From NCBI GenBank assembly GCA_030407315.1, contig JALQPE010000208.1:1-61162 (forward strand): 61,162 nucleotides of DNA, in the 5' to 3' direction. The stretch's first letter is position 1; each line of letters starts with the position of its first letter. Origin of the DNA: Asparagopsis taxiformis. Lineage: Eukaryota > Rhodophyta > Florideophyceae > Bonnemaisoniales > Bonnemaisoniaceae. Shown piece after piece: positions 13,101 to 22,475 of this stretch. The position numbers were made by a program, and so were the translations under genes. The notes below the pieces were generated by a model. It was given only the letters and a program-made list of their open reading frames with translations. It was not told where the DNA came from and did no database searches.

Positions 13101-14124
13101 TAACCAGGAATTGTTTCGGTACTTTTTGGGAACGTGGGAGGGTGAGGAGGTGCACAAGGACCCTGGGAACCGGCAGCTGTGGAGTCCCATTGTCAATACA
13201 GGGGACGATGAAACAGATGAGAAGAACTGGAATGAGGGGAGGGCTCGCTTCACGTCTACGCGCCACTGCCTGGTTGACTATGCTGAGAAAGACGAGTCGC
13301 GTACCGACCGGTTCAAGTTTGTGACGCGACGAGCCCTGCTGGATGTGTGGTTGGGAATCCTTTTCCGGCTGATAGGGCTGGAGGAGTGCGGTTTACCGGG
13401 AGAAAAACTTGTCATGCCGGCATCTGGGGGACGGTTTTTGATAACGGGAAAGGGGTGTCCTCGGCAGGTCCCACACAATGATTTCCCTGTTCCTCCTCGC
13501 TACCGCAAAGATCAACTTCCAGGTTACTTTGTTATTGCCAACGGAGATGACCCATTCCCTATCTGGGTGTGTCCAGGGTCCCACAAGTACGTCTTTTCCA
13601 AAGCGCTGGAATTAGATATGTACGCCAAGACGATGAAGCTGAAGAAGGTAATCGTTCCGCCACGTTCAGTCTTCATCGGTCACGGCCATGTACAACATGC
13701 CGGGGCAGGGCATGTCGACAGAGTTGTGTCACACACGACAACGAGGTATCACACGTATTTCAGGAATGCGTCGTATCCGATTCCCGACAATGTTTCGTTT
13801 GGTTTCATCAGGCGGTTGGGATTCGAAGAAGAAGTAATCCCCAATGCTCCGCGCCGGTCTGCCAGGCAAAGTCAACCGGCACCTGTCAATGTTCGCCACA
13901 AGACAGTTGTTCCCATCCCGGTCAAGAAAGATCGTAGGCCGAAGACAGGGCAGCTCGGAATCATGCGGATGAAGACGACAGAAGCTCCCAAGAAGAGAAC
14001 CCTCACAGCGGGTGAAGAATTCATCTTGAGCAGATCAACTCCACAGTTGCCGATGACGCCTATTCTGCCGGGAGATCCTGAATATAGTGGGGACGAAGAG
14101 GAAGAACAATTTTCCGACGGCTAG
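10174..14124 (+). pseudogene. ParB-like / 2OG-Fe(II) dioxygenase fusion, left copy (frameshifted)
   Basis: This is the left copy of the gene that is open throughout at 22476-26429. The start ATG at 10174 lies in a good context (CAACCATGG). The ParB-like motif VIDGLHRLNAM is encoded at 11134-11166 within a long open stretch (10558-12042). An extra T in a run at 11979-11983 shifts the frame, and the remaining C-terminal part is open from 12199 to 14124. That part contains VPHNDF (the HxD iron ligands) and GHGHVQHAGAGH (the distal His). A further indel near 10310 breaks the N-terminal part. Otherwise the copy is almost identical to the right one and keeps the same stop. Confidence 0.85.
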
Positions 14125-14591
14125 ATAGCTTAACAACTACTACTTTGGTAAACAATTATCGAGAATATAATCATCTCCTTTATCACTTTCAATCTATGAA
14201 CCTACTATAATGTACTTCCGTTCCATGCTTTCAAAATAGATTGTCCATTACCTCGTGGGTTGGAGCATGATTTCCAGGACGATTCCCTCACACCTCTAGA
14301 CTCGATGGTCTATGCTAGAAATAGCAGAACAATTGGGTTTGTACGTGCTTCATCGCCTACTTGCTTCCGGTAATGGGTGGACGTGCACGATACACGATCA
14401 ACCTGAAATGGACGTCCGGTGGATGTCCAGCTCGATTGCAGTGCTGTCTATCTATTCAAGACAGGCTCCAACCCCTATGGCTACTAACGCCTCCTACCGC
14501 TTCACCGCTTGCCCAGGGAGCGGGGGTGTGTTGGGATATCCATATACCTCATCTCCTCCCTGGTCCATCGGCTCCGCTCCGTTGGGATATC
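14125..14591. other. 3' flank of left ParB-dioxygenase copy and end of left arm
   Basis: 14125-14447 is shared with the right arm and ends within a truncated hairpin/palindrome repeat (14398-14447). From 14448 the sequence is spacer. It begins with TATCTATTCAAGACAGGCTC, which is found inverted at 19483-19502 on the other side of the copia element. That suggests a small (about 260 bp) foldback element into which copia inserted. No gene is seen. Confidence 0.55.
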
Positions 14592-14802
14592 TGATATTGC
14601 CGTGAAAACCTTTTATTTGATCCTCTCTCACTATTGCTGCTCTTTAAGTAGGACTCGATGTCGGCGGCGTCCGCACTGTTGTGTGTTGACAGCCTGTCGT
14701 GGTTATGCCACTGGCACAGTGAGCGTAGTGGCAAGCACGAGGGGCAGCTGATTCTCCGAGCGGAGCATTTTACCGCTTCGTCCGATTTTCAGCGTAGTGG
14801 CA
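14592..14802 (-). repeat. copia 3' LTR
   Basis: This is the 211-bp LTR next to the purine-rich tract. It differs from the 5' LTR at four positions. Confidence 0.93.
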
Positions 14803-14850
14803 GTCCCCCCGCTCCGTAAGGAGGATTAGCTGCACGCGTGTGTTCGTATC

Positions 14851-15327
14851 CTACTCGTGGAGTGCATCGCATAAGTGGAGGAGGCTTTTGAGAGTTGAAA
14901 ATGCCTTACCCTTGAGGGGTTTGGTGAGTATATCAGCAAGCATTTTGCTGGACGGGGTGTGTTGCAGGGTAATATTTCCCTTTTGGATGTGTTCGCGCAA
15001 GTAGTGATGCCGCAAGTCTATAAATTTTCGTTTGCGGGTTGGCGCCGTGTTGTTCGCTATTGAAATAGCAGCTTGGTTGTCGATATATAGGGTAGTTGGT
15101 TTGCGCGGTAGAGCTTGGAGTTCTGCTAGTATGCGGCGTAGCCATTGGGTGCAATGGACGGCTTGTGCAGCAGCAATATATTCTGCTTCGCATGTCGATA
15201 GGGCTTGCATGGATTGTTTGATGGATAGCCATGAGATTAGGGATCCGTTGATTAGGTGGACGGAGCCGCTTGTAGATTTTGAGTCTAGACGGTCTCCAGC
15301 GTAGTCTGCGTCTGTGTAGGTTTCCAA
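14851..15327 (-). CDS. copia RNase H domain (C-terminal part of pol)
   Basis: The 158 codons begin in the TDADYAGDRLDSKSTSG segment typical of copia RNase H. They continue with the STCEAEYIA and YIDNQAAI motifs that carry acidic catalytic residues, and end in ILTKPLKG, the conserved copia C-terminal signature. This segment is continuous with the reverse transcriptase in homologous elements. Here it is separated by a frameshift between about 15330 and 15513, where the linking SRPDIG-type sequence is split over frames. The first Met of the open stretch is not the real start of a protein. Confidence 0.85.
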   Translation of the reverse strand: METYTDADYAGDRLDSKSTSGSVHLINGSLISWLSIKQSMQALSTCEAEYIAAAQAVHCTQWLRRILAELQALPRKPTTLYIDNQAAISIANNTAPTRKRKFIDLRHHYLREHIQKGNITLQHTPSSKMLADILTKPLKGKAFSTLKSLLHLCDALHE

Positions 15328-15512
15328 AGATATTGAATTGGTGGGGGATCTTAAGTATAGTATTCCTTCGTTTAGTGTGCCTTTCAGGTATCTGACAAGG
15401 TGCTTGAGGTGATGCCAGTGTCTTTTGGTTGGACACTGGTTAGCGGCGGCTAGTTTGCTTACGAAAAAGCCAATGTCGGGCCGTGTGGAATCAGCTACAT
15501 ATCTGAGGGTGC

Positions 15513-17336
15513 CTATGACTGCCCGATATACTTCCGTGAGTTCGGGGATGGGTGTGTCTGTTTTGTCCGGGCGTGTAAGGGTAGACCGTCTGCATATGGC
15601 CGAGAGCTGGGGTTAGCGTTGGTTTGACGCATGTCGGACAGGGCCTGGAGTATGTATTGGGGGCTTGAGATGTGTATTCCGTCATTCCTGTAAGTGATGG
15701 TCCATCCCGGGTATTTTGTAGGCCTGCCAAGGTCCTTGATTTTATAACGCTGCGAGAGGGTTTTGTATAGGTTGGAGATTTGTGTCTGAGAGGAGCCGAC
15801 GACTAAGAAGTCGTCGCTGCTTATTGCTATTATGGTGAAGTCTTGTGGGTCTTTTATTTGGTAGAACAGGCAGGGGTCCTGTTGGCTCTGCTTGTAGCCT
15901 TTGGTGGTCAGGAATTTGGTAATGCCTTGAGTGTAGTAGAAGCCGCCAGAGGGGTTACCGTAAAGGTTACGGATGAGTATACCGTATTTGCCGGGGTGTT
16001 TCATTGTGCCATTAAATTGTGGGAATTGCCTCACGTAGACTGGTTTGTCGAATTGATATTTTTCGTGGAGATACGCCGATGTCATGTCAAAGTGAGCGAT
16101 TGCATGTGGCCTTGCGGCAGCGGCGGCGATGAGGAGGCGTATGGTTGTCTTGTCAGCCATTGGGGCTGATGTGTGATTTGGGTTAAAGTGCACGTTTGGT
16201 TTCATCAAGTCGCTGCGAATGGCGCATCTAGCTGTGCGCTCTGTAATTTCCCCGTTTTCTGTGCGTTTGTATCTGTAGGTCATCGTCATGGGAATAGTTT
16301 GGGTGTCCGGCGGGATGTCGGTGTCGGGGATCCATTGTATGGTGTTATTGAGGTCGAGCTTTTCAAGTTCTAAGTTGTGCGCTTCTTCCCATTCCGGGCT
16401 GTCCGGATATCTGCATGCTTGTTTGTGGGAGCACGGGGCTGCTGTATTGTCTCCAATGGATGTGGGGTCTGGGTGTGGTATGTGTGATTTCCATGCAGTT
16501 GAGATGATACGGACAGGGTCCCGTTCGGGGGTGTAGGGGTGAAAGTCTGTCGTGCGCACTCTGTGGTATTCAGATGATGACAATGTTCGGACCATGAGGT
16601 GGTTGGGGGACTCAGCATACATGTACTGAACTGGTATACCCTTTCCTTCGAGTTTCGAGCGAGGTCTTCGGGATGGTATAGAGCCAACGATTCCGAATGG
16701 GTGCAGGTCGGTGATGTTGGGAGGTTGGCCATGCCATAGTGTGTAAGAGAGTTCGCCTGTGGCTGAGTGCATTGTGATGTTGTATTTAAATGCAGCATCA
16801 CGGACGGCATCTTCCCAGAATATGAGTGGGAGGTTGCTACGGAATAGTGCGGCTCGTGCTGCGCTGATGAGCGTCGAGTTGATGCGTTCGGCGATCCCAT
16901 TTTCTTGGGGTGAGTATGGAATTTGGAGGCGGTGTTGTATGACCAGTGAATCGTAGAGAGATTTGCATTCTTTGGATATGTATTCGCGGGCGTTGTCTGT
17001 GGTGAGAATTTGGGGTGTTTGACCGTGTTGGTTCTGGGCCGTTCGGATTAGTTTATCCATGATTGATGGGAGATGTTTTCTATTTGGGAGGAAATCCACA
17101 GTGACATGACGAGATTTTGTGTCGACCATGGTGATAAAGTAGGAATTTCCGTGGATAGATTTTGGTGATATCGGACCACATATGTCGCTTGAGAGTGCTA
17201 TTCCGACGCTGTGGTGGTGGTGTGTAGGTTTGTGTGGCTTAGGTCGCATCTTTCCGTGCTGGCATCCTGAGCATGTTATTTTGGGAGGATGCTGTTTGAG
17301 TATCGGGGGCAGGGGTATGAGTTCTTCGCGTGCCAT
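15513..17336 (-). CDS. copia integrase and reverse transcriptase (pol)
   Basis: This is a 607-codon open frame. At its N-terminus CSGCQHGKMRP is the second half of the integrase zinc-binding domain. The integrase core follows with D in SSDICGPISP, D in TTDNAREYI and E in SPQENGIAER, the DDE triad. The reverse transcriptase follows: HFDMTSAYLHE carries the first catalytic Asp, GNPSGGFYYTQ follows, and ISSDDFLVVG replaces the usual copia YVDD box. The frame ends at a stop at 15513-15515 before RNase H. Copia pol is normally one polyprotein with gag, so this is a fragment separated by frameshifts at both ends. Confidence 0.92.
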   Translation of the reverse strand: MAREELIPLPPILKQHPPKITCSGCQHGKMRPKPHKPTHHHHSVGIALSSDICGPISPKSIHGNSYFITMVDTKSRHVTVDFLPNRKHLPSIMDKLIRTAQNQHGQTPQILTTDNAREYISKECKSLYDSLVIQHRLQIPYSPQENGIAERINSTLISAARAALFRSNLPLIFWEDAVRDAAFKYNITMHSATGELSYTLWHGQPPNITDLHPFGIVGSIPSRRPRSKLEGKGIPVQYMYAESPNHLMVRTLSSSEYHRVRTTDFHPYTPERDPVRIISTAWKSHIPHPDPTSIGDNTAAPCSHKQACRYPDSPEWEEAHNLELEKLDLNNTIQWIPDTDIPPDTQTIPMTMTYRYKRTENGEITERTARCAIRSDLMKPNVHFNPNHTSAPMADKTTIRLLIAAAAARPHAIAHFDMTSAYLHEKYQFDKPVYVRQFPQFNGTMKHPGKYGILIRNLYGNPSGGFYYTQGITKFLTTKGYKQSQQDPCLFYQIKDPQDFTIIAISSDDFLVVGSSQTQISNLYKTLSQRYKIKDLGRPTKYPGWTITYRNDGIHISSPQYILQALSDMRQTNANPSSRPYADGLPLHARTKQTHPSPNSRKYIGQS

Positions 17337-17378
17337 TTTTTGAAGGGTTCGTAGGTTGATATGATTGAATACTACGTG

Positions 17379-18309
17379 CTAGAAATGGAATGCGGCTTCT
17401 TTTTCTGTAATTCCTTCGTGGTCGTTCTGTGGTATTTCAGGAAGGTGTGGCTTTGGGGGTGTGGTCCGTGTTGAGGTACCAAGTCTTTGTGTAAATTTGT
17501 TGGTGTGGCCTTGTTCGCTGGGCGTTTGGTATTTCCGTTTTTCAGTTTTGATGGGGGCGGTTCGGGATGAGAAGGCGTGAGTTCTGAGGCGGTATGAACC
17601 GTTTATGAAAGGTGCTGTACAAACGACGCGCGGTTTATTGTCTTTCGTGTTGATGATGTATGCGGCGTTTTTATCGAACGCAACGACGCCGCTTTGGGCC
17701 GCTAGCGATTGTACAGAGAGGAGATTTGTGTTGAGCTGGGACTCGAATCGTGTGGCCGTGTTCAGTCTGGATCGTGATGTCGCCATGGTGGGTGGAGAAT
17801 GTGTTAGTATCCGTCGCTGTATGTGTAGGTATTGGGGTGCGGAGTGGGGTCATGTTGGGGTGTAAGGTGTTGACGTGTGTAGGGGAGGCGCCGGAGTCGA
17901 TTACGAACGTACTGGAATCGTCGGAATCATGTTCTGAATTGGATTCATAGTGCATTTTTCGGGAGTATCCGATTGCGTCGGCGATGTTGTCCGAGGTATG
18001 CTGGGGGAGGGTGGATGATTGGTTTGCGAAGCTTGGGTGGCCTTTTCTATCATTCTTTGGGTTCCCCCTTGGGTTTTTAGTTGGCTTTGTGGTGTTCGCG
18101 TTGTCGATTGATCGAAGGAGTTGTTCGAGTTGCAATAGTTGGTTCGGCTGTGTGGATACGTTGCGGTACCTTGGCGTCCAGTTTCGACGTTGATGGCTTC
18201 CGGTGTGGTATCCTCCCCTTCTTTGGTTGTAACGTCTGTGATTGTTTGCGGGCGGATGGAACTGTACTGGCCTTATCGCTTGGCTGTTGATCTCCTCAAT
18301 GTCTTCCAA
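17379..18309 (-). CDS. copia protease region and gag-pol linker (two frames)
   Basis: The stretch 17671-18309 contains FVIDSGASPTHV, the active site of a retroviral-type aspartic protease, preceded by a basic Asn/Arg-rich gag tail. A frameshift near 17680-17780 moves the frame to 17379-17786. There SVQSLAAQSGVVAFDKN and YRLRTHAF resemble the region between protease and integrase in copia polyproteins. A classical CCHC zinc knuckle is not visible. Confidence 0.75.
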
Positions 18310-18315
18310 TCGGGC

Positions 18316-18968
18316 TTAACGTTCATTGAGAGTGGCAGGAAGTCCTGCTATTCGGATGTGACGCGGTATGTCGTTGAATTTCGGGTGGTCCGCTATGCCG
18401 TCAATGATTAATCGCATTGTGGTGGCTTCGTTGCTGATGTGGGGATATTGTGCGCTTATCATGCGTTTTCGTATTTCTCGGTGGCGGGTGAAGAACTCAT
18501 GGATGGTCATTCCAGAAGTGAGCTTCAGCTGCTTTGCCTCCCGCTCTAAGCTTCGTTGATCATGTTCGGATGCTGTGGTAAGAAGGGTTTGGATGGCTTC
18601 GACGATGATGGCAGGAGATTCAGCACAAATATCAGGGTCGAGGTGATCCGTGACTCACATCGGATGTGATCCGGGATGCTGGTCATGATTAGCTGCCTGG
18701 TTGCTGCGGTGGCTTTCTTGAACTGTTTAATTTGTGATTCTGTTGATCCCAAGGTCATGCGGAAGTTGGGGTCAATGACGTGTTCCATGTCTTTGATGGT
18801 GAGGAGATCTTCGAGTGTGCGTCTCCAACGTGAAAAGTTGGTGTTGTCTAATGGCGGCAGTGCTGTGGTGAATGTCCAATTTTCCGTAGCATTGGGCATG
18901 GTGGTGTGGGCAGAAGGAGATCCTGGGGGCGTGTCGGACATTGTAGTGGTGTAAGGTTGGCTTTCCAA
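18316..18968 (-). CDS. copia gag (fragmented)
   Basis: The stretch 18546-18968 begins MESQPYTTTMSDTPPG and contains LDNTNFSRWRRTLEDLLTIKD, a pattern typical of the N-terminal part of copia gag (UBN2/retrotran_gag type). The frame then changes near 18600 and again near 18510. The stretch 18316-18510 (FFTRHREIRKRMISAQYP) continues the helical gag core. The position directly after the 5' LTR and primer site fits a gag start. Confidence 0.7.
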
Positions 18969-19154
18969 TACCGTGCAACGCCAGAGTTCAGACCAGATGG
19001 GATATGTGGATCGGATGTGCAGCTCTTGGCTCGGCTGGATAGGGTATGGAACGCAATCTTGAGGGAAGGGATGGGCTGCCGGTGGCGGAGCTGAGGCTCT
19101 AACGCAGTTGGCGGGCGGAGCTGAGGCTCTACGCGTTTTGTGTTGTGTGTAGCG

Positions 19155-19171
19155 ATACTGGGCTCATAACC
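19155..19171 (-). other. copia primer-binding site (half tRNA-Met)
   Basis: Immediately inside the 5' LTR the minus strand reads GGTTATGAGCCCAGTAT. It is complementary to CTGGGCTCATAACC, the anticodon stem and CAT loop of a tRNA-Met. The copia family is known to prime with the 5' half of initiator tRNA-Met instead of the CCA end. Confidence 0.7.
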
Positions 19172-19382
19172 TGATATTTCCGTGAAAACCTTTTATTTGA
19201 TCCTCTCTCACTATTGCTGCTCTTTAAGTAGGACTCGATGTCGGCGGCGTCCGCACTGTTGTGCGTTGACAGCCTGTCGTGGTTATGCCACTGGCACTGT
19301 GAGCGTAGTGGCAAGCACGAGGGGCAGCTGATTCTCCGAGCGGAGCATTTTACCGCTTCGTCTGATTTTCAGCGTAGTGGCA
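19172..19382 (-). repeat. copia 5' LTR
   Basis: This 211-bp LTR adjoins the primer-binding site. It is followed on the plus strand by the target duplication ATATC at 19383-19387. Confidence 0.93.
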
Positions 19383-19387
19383 ATATC

Positions 19388-19690
19388 CATATAACCAGGC
19401 GACATGCCAACTCTAGTGTCTGCGCAGACACAACATTCCTTATAGTCTAACAGTAGGAGGCGTAGTAGCCTGAGGCGTTGGAGCCTGTCTTGAATAGATA
19501 AGAGTCTTGTTGTTGACTTGTAGTAGCGGGATTTGTCGTCGCTGTGATGTGATTGGCGGTAGTTGTGTCGCCGAGTTGAATAAATTATGATGCAGCGGTG
19601 CTTGTGAGAATCGAACTCACGCAGTCCGGTTAGCGATAACGGCCCATAACCTGTTAGACTATAAAGAATGTTGTGCCTGCGCAGACACTA
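19388..19690. repeat. Small foldback/SINE-like repeat remnants
   Basis: 19388-19502 is the other half of the foldback element split by copia; its end is the inverted match of 14448-14468. A segment TGTTAGACTATAA..GAATG..TGCGCAGACACTAG occurs twice, inverted, at 19402-19450 and 19652-19692. No protein-coding potential is seen. Confidence 0.5.
19596..19662 (-). other. tRNA-like fragment (tRNA-derived repeat)
   Basis: On the minus strand a D-arm-like segment (TATAGTCTAACAGGTTATGG) is followed by a short stem. A perfect T-arm, GTGAGTTCGATTCTCAC, then leads into a 3' acceptor-like AAGCACC. The expected 5' acceptor strand is absent, and the anticodon arm has a mismatch, so no identity can be assigned. 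It is more likely a tRNA-derived SINE head or pseudogene than a working tRNA. Confidence 0.4.
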
Positions 19691-19691
19691 G

Positions 19692-19930
19692 TGTCCGTCT
19701 GTGTTCTCGGAAATGGACGCGGACGTCCACAACCTCTAGTACACCTAGTATTACTAGGCGGACGTCCATGTTCTCCAGTATTTTTGGATGTCCGCCTAGA
19801 ACCGGACGTCCATGCGGTCTAGTACGTCTAGTATTACTAGGGCGACATTCATTTTTTCTAGTACCACGGATGTCCCCCTCGGGATGGACTTCCGCCATGT
19901 CTATGTCCACCTAGGACGGGTGCCCGTTCA
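19692..19930 (+). repeat. Candidate left terminal repeat of the giant element
   Basis: CTGTGTTCTCGGAAATGGAC, followed directly by GCGGACGTCCA, matches the inverted sequence at 38805-38845 with few changes. Both sides continue with repeated GGACGTCC-like blocks and CTAGTATTACTAG or CTAGTAC motifs. The pair encloses all five genes of the right copy. No target duplication could be recognised at the outer edges, so the exact end is uncertain. Confidence 0.5.
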
Positions 19931-21350
19931 GAAATTCAAAAATTTCGAGCCCAGAAATTTCTGCCGCCGTGCTCGACATGGATGTCCGCATCCATCACGG
20001 CGACCACTCTATTTTTCCTTGTCGGTCGACTCCAATTTTGTCTTTAATTTTTTCATCCTTTCGCTCACACCCCCTTCCAGTTGGTGCTCACCTCCCCCGT
20101 ACTGTACCTTAAACACCCCCAATACCACTCTAGCACGCATTTTTAGCTACCTATCCCCGCTTCCACGGTGCACACCTCCATTCCATACCTACTTTTCTGC
20201 TCTACCGTACAGATTTCGTATAACCAGTCCTCATACTACCTCAGAATAAGGAAAAACACCCCCTATCTCCTCGACCATGCTCTCCCCCATCACCTTTGCA
20301 ACGTATTGTTCTTCAATACCCTCTCTCCTCTACCTTCAACCCCTCTCCTTCGCCCTCTCCACAAACTTCCCCTGCAGCTTACTCTTCCAAAACCTCTCAG
20401 TCCCCATCCCGTACCCGACCTGCTCCACCCCTCCCTCCCTCAGCTGCTCCATGCCCCCCACGCCATCCGCATCTTCGATACCGTATACACCACCACCACC
20501 GGCCCACGCTCCCGCTCCCCGCCGTCTCCCCAGAAACCTCCCCGCTCTGGAACACATATCAACCCCCCACTTCGCACCCATCCTCCCACTCCCCTCCCTC
20601 CCCAAATACAATAACCCCCTTCTTCTCCATCACATCCCCACTCACCACAGTCAGAACAGACGCCACCCCCTTCCCGCCTCTTTCTCCTCACTTTCCTAAA
20701 AACTCCCTCCTCTCGGCGCCTTCAACCGCACCCTCCTACGGTCCCACCTAAACACCTCCTCCGCCCTCACTACCCCAACACCCCGCAGCGTCTCCCCAAT
20801 CCCCATAATATGCTTGTCGGCACTCCTCTCCGAATCACACTCCATTCTAAACCCGCACTCCGTACATTTCCACCTCCCCCTGTACCATCCCAAGATTGCA
20901 TCCCTCCAGAGAAGACATCCTCATACCACAGAACAATTTTCTTCCTCTCATACCTCATCCTTGAAGCCTCCATCAGCTCCATGTAAATTTCGATGTAAAT
21001 ATTTTCTCCACTATGCAATCTCAAATATGTATGAGCGTATGCCTTTCCGCTTTGTCAACCCTGAATATTGGTACTCATGTATTCATAAAATAGGGCCACC
21101 CACATCCCTATCCCGTTCTGCAAGCTTTACAAACCACTAGACGCATACTCCACAACTATACAATAAACACTACTCGCTATTTCAGACGACGCGGTACACA
21201 AGTAGCGTAGTCTCAACCTTCTATGACGTCTTCCCTGATGCGTACAAGTGCGAAACACGTCTAGACTACTACTACTACGATATAGTATATCAGAAGTGAC
21301 TGCGGGAATTTTCGGCACAGGAGATGCTGGGCCACCAAATTGATTTTTCG
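19931..21350. other. Noncoding region with pyrimidine-rich strand
   Basis: From about 20030 to 20800 the plus strand is very rich in C and T and poor in G. This produces long Pro/Ser-rich open frames that look like composition artefacts. On the minus strand, 20690-20893 reads a short peptide with CTECGFRMECD...KH that weakly resembles a zinc finger, but no convincing gene frame surrounds it. The rest shows nothing recognisable. Confidence 0.45.
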
Positions 21351-22205
21351 GAAATTTTAGAATTTCTGGGCTGGCCAGCAGTGCAATCGAGCTGGACATC
21401 CACCGGACGTCCATTTCAGGTTGGTCGTGAGAGAGCGGGGCGGGACCATGATGGAACAAGGACCAAGACCTGTCCCTGACGTGTTGAGCCTGAAATCGAC
21501 CCTTCGCGAGACGCGATTTAGCCTTACAGTTGGTGCTTATAGAAGCCAGTGATAGCCCCGATCGGGGCGGCGGCCGGTTCCTGGGGCCGTTGTGGCCAAA
21601 TTAGACACCCTGATTTGAATTAAAATTTAGGCTATTCTCAAAAAAATGCACATGTGAACATGTTTTTGAGATGGGGGTGTGCCGTACGGCACACACAATC
21701 AACCGCCCAAATCGTTGATTCTTGCAAGATTTTTGTGCCCGAAATTGTAGAATTTCTGGGCTGGCCAGCACTGCAATCGAGCTGGACATCCACCGGACGT
21801 CCATTTCAGGTTGGTCGTGAGAGAGTGGGGCGGGACCATGATGGAACAAGGACCAAGACCTGTCCCTGACGTGTTGAGCCTGAAATCGACCCATCATTAG
21901 GCGCCATTTAGCCTTGCAGTTAGTGCTTACAGAAGCCAGTGATGACCCCACTCTGGGCGGCGGCCGGTTCCTGGGGCCGTTGTGGCCAAATTAGACACCA
22001 TGATTTGAATTAAAATTTGGGCTATTCTCAAAAACATGCACATGTGAACATGTTTTTGAGATGGGGGTGTGCCGTACGGCACAATGGACCGCCCAAGTCG
22101 ATGTTTTTCGCAATATTTTTTTCTGCCCGAAATTGTAGAATTTCTGGGCTGGCCAGCAATGCAATCGAGCTGGACATCCACCGGACGTCCATTTCAGGTT
22201 GATCG
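21351..22205 (+). repeat. Tandem array of the hairpin/palindrome repeat (about 2.3 units of ~390 bp)
   Basis: Two full repeats (21612-21815 with the palindrome at 21679-21692; 21993-22205 with the palindrome at 22069-22082) and a partial one (21351-21430) are joined by a ~180-bp linker (GGGGCGGGACCATGATGGAA ... GGCCGTTGTGGCCAAATTAG). The array lies downstream of the ParB-dioxygenase gene. The last unit is the point where left and right arms stop matching. Confidence 0.85.
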
Positions 22206-22475
22206 TGTATCGTGCACGTCCACCCATTACCGGAAGCAAGTAGGCGATGAAGCACGTACAAACCCAATTGTTCTGCTATTTCTAGCATAGACCATCGAGT
22301 CTAGAGGTGTGAGGGAATCGTCCTGGAAATCATGCTCCAACCCACGAGGTAATGGACAATCTATTTTGAAAGCATGGAACGGAAGTACATTATAGTAGGT
22401 TCATAGATTGAAAGTGATAAAGGAGATGATTATATTCTCGATAATTGTTTACCAAAGTAGTAGTTGTTAAGCTAT

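Larger units (their letters stand above)
12..14447. repeat. Left arm of ~14.4-kb inverted duplication
   Basis: This segment is the reverse complement of about 22158-36631, gene for gene and with intergenic repeats included. Homology starts at GTACAAGGCC near base 12 and stops at 14447, inside a truncated copy of the hairpin/palindrome repeat. Beyond that point the right copy continues into two more repeat units, while the left arm runs into unrelated spacer. The arms differ mainly by one-base indels and scattered substitutions. The left edge nearly coincides with the window start, so the true end is not visible. Confidence 0.9.
14592..19382 (-). mobile_element. Ty1/copia LTR retrotransposon, full-length but frameshifted
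   Basis: Two 211-bp direct LTRs (14592-14802 and 19172-19382) begin TGATATT and end GTGGCA, and differ at four positions (about 98% identity). They are flanked by the 5-bp target duplication ATATC at 14587-14591 and 19383-19387. Coding is on the minus strand in the order gag, protease, integrase, reverse transcriptase, RNase H, which is the copia order. A purine-rich tract (minus-strand CGGAGCGGGGGGAC) abuts the 3' LTR. The minus-strand sequence after the 5' LTR is GGTTATGAGCCCAGTAT, which matches the anticodon arm of tRNA-Met, as in the Drosophila copia half-tRNA primer. The reading frame is broken at several points, so this copy is probably not autonomous. Confidence 0.95.

Noticed and set aside
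19596..19662. Functional tRNA gene
   Set aside because: The 5' acceptor strand is missing and the anticodon arm is mismatched.
20168..20751. Pro/Ser-rich plus-strand proteins
   Set aside because: They arise from the C/T-rich composition in all three frames and have no conserved motif.
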